From an uncultured Clostridia bacterium (lineage in GTDB: Bacteria; Bacillota; Clostridia; Oscillospirales; Ruminococcaceae), in assembly GCA_947627005.1 (NCBI GenBank), contig CANQUJ010000008.1:31270-95269 (forward strand): DNA of 64,000 nucleotides, written 5' to 3'. The stretch's first letter is position 1; every line of letters starts with the position of its first letter. The notes beneath the pieces were generated by a model that saw only the letters and a program-made list of their open reading frames with translations, did not search any database and was not told where the DNA came from. Positions 58,955 to 64,000 of the stretch are shown in pieces. A program made the translations under genes and the position numbers.

Positions 58955-59884
58955 GTGTCAAGAAGAACCTCCGAAGCAAGTAAAGCTGTCAGAGAAGCAT
59001 GGCAAAAAGAACAGAAATTGGTTTCCGACGGAAAAGGGACGAGAGATTGGACAGTCGAACAGCAGCAGGATATTATTGAAAAAGGTAAGGCTTATGATGA
59101 CGACGGACGAGCTTTTGAGGGTCATCATATGATGAGCGCGGAGGAGCATCCCGAATTTCAGGGCGATCCAGGCAATATACAATTTCTGACGCGAACAGAA
59201 CATCTTTCTGCACATGGCGGGTCATTCCAAAATCCGACGAACGGATTTTATAATCCTCTCACGGGCGAAACAAAAATTTTTGGCTCGGGTACGTATTCGC
59301 CTTGTGAAGTAATACAGCTAAGCAAGCCTGTATATGTGGTCAATGCTGATTCAAACGCCGAGGATATGTCATCAAATAGCAAGACTGAAAAGAATATCCC
59401 CAACGAGGAGAAACAGTTTCCTGCTCGGGAAATCAGTAAAAGTGATAATTTAAAAGTCCCAAAACCTAAAGTTACAAATAAAACAATAAAGGCATTCCCA
59501 GTTAAAATTGGAAAAATTGCAAATAAAATTAAAAACTTCGTCATAACATATAGATTTGAAATAGCAGCAGTTGCCGCTGCTACCGCAGCGACAATAGCAA
59601 GCAAAGCCGTTAGCGGTCACAAGGGGAATATTAATGATTACGGCGAAGCAGCTGACAGAGATGATACCGTTGCAGATGACGACACAGATTTTAGCGATAA
59701 TATCATAAGCTCAGCAGATACCTGTGATGATGAAAAAAGTAATGATACAATCGGCACTCCAAAAAGACCTCACCATCGTCGCGGCTATGACGGTCATCGG
59801 TGGAAGAAAAACGAAGAAGGGGAACTCGTACTGTGCAAAACTCCGATAAGGGAAACAGATATACATAAAGATCAGATGGAATGA
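58955..59884 (+). CDS. HNH-type nuclease-like protein with TM segment, candidate toxin (GTG start)
   Basis: GHHMMSAEEHPEFQGDPGNIQFLTRTEHLSAHGG; TM RFEIAAVAAATAATIASKAV; acidic then basic tail. Confidence 0.7.
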   Translation: MSRRTSEASKAVREAWQKEQKLVSDGKGTRDWTVEQQQDIIEKGKAYDDDGRAFEGHHMMSAEEHPEFQGDPGNIQFLTRTEHLSAHGGSFQNPTNGFYNPLTGETKIFGSGTYSPCEVIQLSKPVYVVNADSNAEDMSSNSKTEKNIPNEEKQFPAREISKSDNLKVPKPKVTNKTIKAFPVKIGKIANKIKNFVITYRFEIAAVAAATAATIASKAVSGHKGNINDYGEAADRDDTVADDDTDFSDNIISSADTCDDEKSNDTIGTPKRPHHRRGYDGHRWKKNEEGELVLCKTPIRETDIHKDQME

Positions 59885-59929
59885 TGAGAAAATTTATTAA
59901 GATTTGAATTTTGCATAAGTTCAAATCAC

Positions 59930-59964
59930 GAAGTGCGCACTTCTATACCCCAGTTTGGGGGTAT
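59930..59964 (-). other. Predicted MOBQ-type oriT
   Basis: Minus strand: inverted repeat ATACCCC-CAAACT-GGGGTAT, then A GAAGTGCGCACTTC, resembling the R1162/RSF1010 layout (IR then TAAGTGCG/CCCT); relaxase gene downstream. Confidence 0.65.
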
Positions 59965-60133
59965 GTGCGCTCTGCGGTGCGGGTCGCCGGTGGCGACCTC
60001 TGCCGTAGGCAGAAGCACCGACCGAGGCGACAGCCGAGACGCTTGCCTTGACCGTCAAAGTCAGGGCATTTTCGTCACTGCGTTCCGACAAGGGATTACC
60101 CTTGCGCTGCACCGCAGCTATCCCAATAGTTTA

Positions 60134-60163
60134 AAACCGCCCACGCCGTGGGCGGTATTTTTA
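60134..60163 (+). terminator. Hairpin/terminator-like element before the mobilization genes
   Basis: ACCGCCCACGCCGTGGGCGGTATTTTT. Confidence 0.65.
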
Positions 60164-60180
60164 TATCACAAGGAGGAAAT

Positions 60181-60447
60181 ATGAACAAAATCGAAGAACA
60201 AATCAAACGAGCCGAGCAGGAACTTGAGCAAGAAAGCCGTTGCCTTGCCCGGCTCAAAAACCGCAAAACCTATTATGAAAGCGGTGAACGCCAAAAGCTC
60301 ACTCACCGCCTAACCACTCGCGGAGCGGCAGTTGAAAGCCTTGCACCGTCGGTTAAGGAGATGAGCGAGGTCGAGTTTTACGAGCTTGCCGAGAAAATCT
60401 TTGCTTTGCCCGAAGTGCAAAATCTGCTCGCAAAGGAGGTGAGATAA
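60181..60447 (+). CDS. DUF3847-like small mobilization-associated protein
   Basis: Coiled-coil MNKIEEQIKRAEQELEQESRCLARLKNRKTYYESGERQKLTHRLTTRGAAVESL; overlaps relaxase start. Confidence 0.75.
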   Translation: MNKIEEQIKRAEQELEQESRCLARLKNRKTYYESGERQKLTHRLTTRGAAVESLAPSVKEMSEVEFYELAEKIFALPEVQNLLAKEVR

Positions 60448-61604
60448 TGTCAGCATACCATTTTCACATCACCCAGATTAAGCGCAGTAAAGGTCAATCC
60501 GCAGTCGCTTGTGCCGCCTATCGGTCGGGAGAAAAGTTATATTCCGACTACTATGGCGAAATCAGCGACTACACCAGAAAACGTGGAATCGTCCACTCCG
60601 AAATACTTTTACCCTCACACGCCCCACCTGAGTACTTCAATCGCCAGACGCTTTGGAACTCCGTTGAAAAAGACGAGCAGCACCCCAAAGCGCAGCTTGC
60701 ATATAGTTTTGACATCGCTTTGCAGAACGAGTTTTCCGTTGAGGAGAATATAGCGCTTGCAAGGCAATTTTTATTAGAAAATTTCGTATCGCGCGGCATG
60801 ATTTGTGACTTTGCAGTGCATCTGCCCGACCGAAAGGACGGCATACAAAATCCGCATTTTCATGTTCTTTGCCCGATGCGTCCGCTTGATGAAAATGGGC
60901 AGTGGGGTGCAAAGCAGCGGCGAGAATATGTTCTTGATGAGCATGGCGAACGGTCGCGAGATAAGTCAGGTGAGTATGTTTTCAACGCCGTCCCCACAAC
61001 CGACTGGGGCAGTCCCGAAACTTTGGAGCATTGGCGCAAAACATGGTGCGACCTATGCAATTCAAAATTTGAGGAAAAGGGACTTGATGAGCGTATCGAC
61101 CATCGGAGTTATGAGAGACAGGGCGTTGAACTTTTGCCGACCGTCCATGAGGGACCGACCGTCAGAGCTATGGAAAAGCAAGGGATTGCCACCGAGAAAG
61201 GCACTTTGAACAGGTGGATTAAGGCAACAAATAAAATGATTCTTGCAGCAGCAAAGAAAGTCAGCGCGCTTGAAAAATGGGTTGGCGAGAATCACCAGTC
61301 GAGCCTTATTCAGTCGCTCAATACCTACAACTCAATGCGTAATGCGGGAGCTTATAGTCAGACCGCCAAAGTCAAAAACTTGAAAGAGCTAACCGCTGAC
61401 ATCACCTTCTTGAAAGCGAACGGAATCGAAACTTTTGAAGATTTGCAGGGAAAACTGGACGAGCTGAATGAAAAGATTGACGGCTTTAAGGAACAGTCAA
61501 ACAAGAAATCTGCAAGATTGAAAGAAATAGATAATCTGCTTATTTGGGCGCAGCACTATGCCGAAAACAAGCCAGTTGCCGATGAATTATCCAAGATAAA
61601 ATGA
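60447..61604 (+). CDS. MobA/MobL (MOBQ) relaxase, N-terminal part up to an in-frame TGA
   Basis: YHFHITQIKRSKGQSAVACAAYRSGEKLYSDYYGE; NPHFHVLCPMRPL; homologous reading continues in the same frame to 61892. Confidence 0.9.
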   Translation: MSAYHFHITQIKRSKGQSAVACAAYRSGEKLYSDYYGEISDYTRKRGIVHSEILLPSHAPPEYFNRQTLWNSVEKDEQHPKAQLAYSFDIALQNEFSVEENIALARQFLLENFVSRGMICDFAVHLPDRKDGIQNPHFHVLCPMRPLDENGQWGAKQRREYVLDEHGERSRDKSGEYVFNAVPTTDWGSPETLEHWRKTWCDLCNSKFEEKGLDERIDHRSYERQGVELLPTVHEGPTVRAMEKQGIATEKGTLNRWIKATNKMILAAAKKVSALEKWVGENHQSSLIQSLNTYNSMRNAGAYSQTAKVKNLKELTADITFLKANGIETFEDLQGKLDELNEKIDGFKEQSNKKSARLKEIDNLLIWAQHYAENKPVADELSKIK

Positions 61605-61881
61605 ACGTCGAAACGTGAAAAATTTCAAGCTGAAAATGAAAACGCATTGCGACTTTATCATATGGCAGAGCGGAAGTTAAAGCCATATTTTACGAACGGC
61701 AAGCTGCCGATTGGCGCATGGAAAGCCGAGAAACTGCAAGTACAGAAAGATTTTGAAGATATACAAAATCAGTTTTCGACGGTGCGTGAGGACGTCAAAA
61801 GGTTATGGCAAATCAAATATAAAATCGAACAGGCAAACAAGCAATCCAAGGAAAATGAAAAATCGAAAAGGAGAGATACTT

Positions 61882-61892
<11 letters not shown>
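61605..61892 (+). pseudogene. C-terminal remainder of the MobA/L relaxase after the in-frame TGA
   Basis: Same frame as 60447..61604: TSKREKFQAENENALRLYHMAERKLKPYFTNGKLPIGAWKAEKLQVQKDFEDIQNQ. Confidence 0.75.
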
Positions 61893-62338
<446 letters not shown>

Positions 62339-62402
62339 CGGCTCATTTGCGGAAATGACGTTCTATGAGGAAAGGAGCAGAAAAATGGCGAAAGGAGGGG
62401 CT

Positions 62403-62768
62403 ATGACTTACAAGCAGAAGGGCAGAGATTATACCGCTGTTGGAGATTATCTCCTGCCAAATATCGCGTATGGTGATGAAACCTTGCATTTTGGCCGTTA
62501 TTCTCGGCTGCGGCAGAAGTTTCTGAAAGAAAATCACGGCGGCGTATATAACGATATGTTGCTCAGTAGTTCTCTTTGGGAGCATCTCGCGGAGGTTGAG
62601 ATTTCTTGCCAAGCACGTCTGGAGCAGATTGTTACAGCACTTATCGAAAGTGAAAGCGTGACTGAATCGCTAAAGGCATCAGACCAACTTGAATGGGTTC
62701 GCAAGATGAACAGCATTCGCGACCGAGCCGAAGAAATCGTCTTGTCAGAGTTAATTTACACACTTTAA
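62403..62768 (+). CDS. TnpV-like transposon-encoded protein
   Basis: GDYLLPNI...FGRYSRLRQKFLKENHGGVYNDMLLSSSLWEHLAEVEISCQARLEQIVTALIESESVTESLKASDQLEWVRKMNSIRDRAEEIVLSELIY. Confidence 0.8.
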   Translation: MTYKQKGRDYTAVGDYLLPNIAYGDETLHFGRYSRLRQKFLKENHGGVYNDMLLSSSLWEHLAEVEISCQARLEQIVTALIESESVTESLKASDQLEWVRKMNSIRDRAEEIVLSELIYTL

Positions 62769-62772
62769 AAAC

Positions 62773-62800
62773 TGCCCTCAGGCATAGGCTTGAGGGCGGC
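62773..62800. terminator. Hairpin between convergent tnpV and abiEii
   Basis: TGCCCTCAGGCATAGGCTTGAGGGCGGC. Confidence 0.6.
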
Positions 62801-62819
62801 TTTATATTTAGTTTATAAT

Positions 62820-63710
62820 TCAACGCTCCATTTGATGACTGATTGGTTTCTTTTGGGTATTTTCTTTTGTCGGCTCATGAAGACGCTTGACAATAGACGG
62901 TTTATCAACGTTCAGTCCTGCGTCTCTTGCGATTGTTCTGACAGCGCGACAAACATCGCCCCACGATATATCGGCCGCATAACTGAACTTGCCTCTGTAA
63001 TTATCCCAAAGATTCTGCATATCGGTATTATCTTCAATTTCGGTCAGAATTTTTTCGGCGTCGGACATCAGCTTGACGGTACCCCGTTTTTCGGCAGTGG
63101 CAGATAGGGCTGCCGACAAAATATCTTTGCTCACGGTTTTGCCATATAGTGCGTTAAGTCTGTATAAATCGTAAAAATCTCTCATTCGCGTATTAAGTAC
63201 ATCACGCGAAATTACGGTTTCGAGCTTTTCAGCTATAACCGTCTCAAGATTATATGCCCACACATCAATGGAACGGTCTTCAAACATTAGTTTAAAAGGA
63301 TATATTATCTCCTTTGGAGTAATAACGTCGCCGGTTGAAATGTCAACCTTTAGCGGTGTTTTTGTTCCGTCAAATAAGCAGTCAAAGGTGATCCTGATTC
63401 CCGAATATTCAGCGTCATCCATAATTTCCGAAACACTTTTTATTACAAACGATACATTATCGTCGATGGGAATTTCGGTTATATCCTGCATTATTACTTT
63501 TATATCGGAAACACTGAGGTTAGCTCCTTTTAATGTTGCGTCTATATCCATGGTTGACCTTACATTAAGTCCTACCATTGAAGCGACAAGCATACCTCCC
63601 TTAATAATAAACTTGTCTTTGTATTCGGACACAGATATGCGTTCCAGCAATCGCTCCATCATATAATTTCTCAACAAAATCTGAGCATTTACAGATGTTT
63701 CTTTAGCCAT
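62820..63710 (-). CDS. AbiEii/AbiGii-family nucleotidyltransferase toxin
   Basis: FIIKGGMLVASMVGLNVRSTMDIDATLKG nucleotidyltransferase motif; AEKLETVISRDVLNTRMRDFYDLY. Confidence 0.92.
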   Translation of the reverse strand: MAKETSVNAQILLRNYMMERLLERISVSEYKDKFIIKGGMLVASMVGLNVRSTMDIDATLKGANLSVSDIKVIMQDITEIPIDDNVSFVIKSVSEIMDDAEYSGIRITFDCLFDGTKTPLKVDISTGDVITPKEIIYPFKLMFEDRSIDVWAYNLETVIAEKLETVISRDVLNTRMRDFYDLYRLNALYGKTVSKDILSAALSATAEKRGTVKLMSDAEKILTEIEDNTDMQNLWDNYRGKFSYAADISWGDVCRAVRTIARDAGLNVDKPSIVKRLHEPTKENTQKKPISHQMER

Positions 63711-63748
63711 ATTCCTTATTAAATCTTTAAGCTGACGAGATGTTTTTA

Positions 63749-63920
63749 GGCGACGCCGTACAATTATTTTGGTGCAGATGCGCAGTCAGATTTTTCGTCA
63801 GACGAAGCCAAAAGCGGAGGTAATACTTTGTGTATTGCCGAGCATTTTGGCAAAGTATGGCGGAAAATATGCAAGCAGATGCGCCAAAAAGGCAACAGCC
63901 GTTAATTGTGCGGTGTCGCC
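63749..63920. mobile_element. 172-bp MITE between abiEi and abiEii
   Basis: TIRs GGCGACGCCGTACAATTA / (rc) GGCGACACCGCACAATTA; flanked by TTTA on both sides; no coding capacity. Confidence 0.85.
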
Positions 63921-63921
63921 T

Positions 63922-64000
63922 TTATAATAGAGCCTCCATGTATTCCCTTACAACTTTTTCTATATGAAACAATCGAGCATATTCCATAAGACGGCGCAGA
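63922..64000 (-). CDS. AbiEi-like antitoxin, C-terminal end (truncated by window edge)
   Basis: Minus strand LRRLMEYARLFHIEKVVREYMEALL stop; upstream of abiEii. Confidence 0.75.
   Translation of the reverse strand, partial: LRRLMEYARLFHIEKVVREYMEALL

Overview
The window is chromosomal DNA from a Firmicute, most likely a Clostridia-class anaerobe. This is inferred from gene order and protein families; no search was run. Positions 1-15.3 kb hold the S10-spc-alpha ribosomal superoperon (rplC 3' end through rplQ, with secY, adk, map, infA and rpoA). Positions 15.3-54 kb are ordinary chromosome: an orphan ABC permease, HtrA, a response regulator, CIRCE-groESL, a secreted CBM9-like protein, an esterase and GH43, pgm, rpmE, yigZ, dgt-dnaG-rpoD, comM, an M28 peptidase, an ECF sigma/PepSY cluster, GH26, csoR-copA, an MBL RNase-like protein, NUDIX, mnmA and GH13. 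Two families of structured intergenic repeats interrupt this part. From about 54.14 kb to the window end is a mobilizable accessory island: an XRE regulator inside a 12-bp inverted repeat, a zinc-ribbon/SPFH-GYF2/SUKH/HNH gene set, a MOBQ-like oriT, a MobA/L relaxase with an in-frame stop, Tn4451-type remnants (TnpW-like, recombinase N-terminus, TnpV), and an AbiE toxin-antitoxin locus carrying a 172-bp MITE. The observations I rate highest are: (i) hairpin-rich repeat families with compensatory stem changes, including a duplicated terminator-repeats-promoter intergenic segment and a ~615-bp element with inverted-repeat ends; (ii) the zinc-ribbon/SPFH/SUKH/HNH cassette; (iii) a CopA with a C-terminal CopZ-like domain that has its own internal ribosome-binding site; (iv) a predicted oriT next to a relaxase with a stop codon; (v) the MITE inside abiE. 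All calls come from reading sequence and translations by eye.
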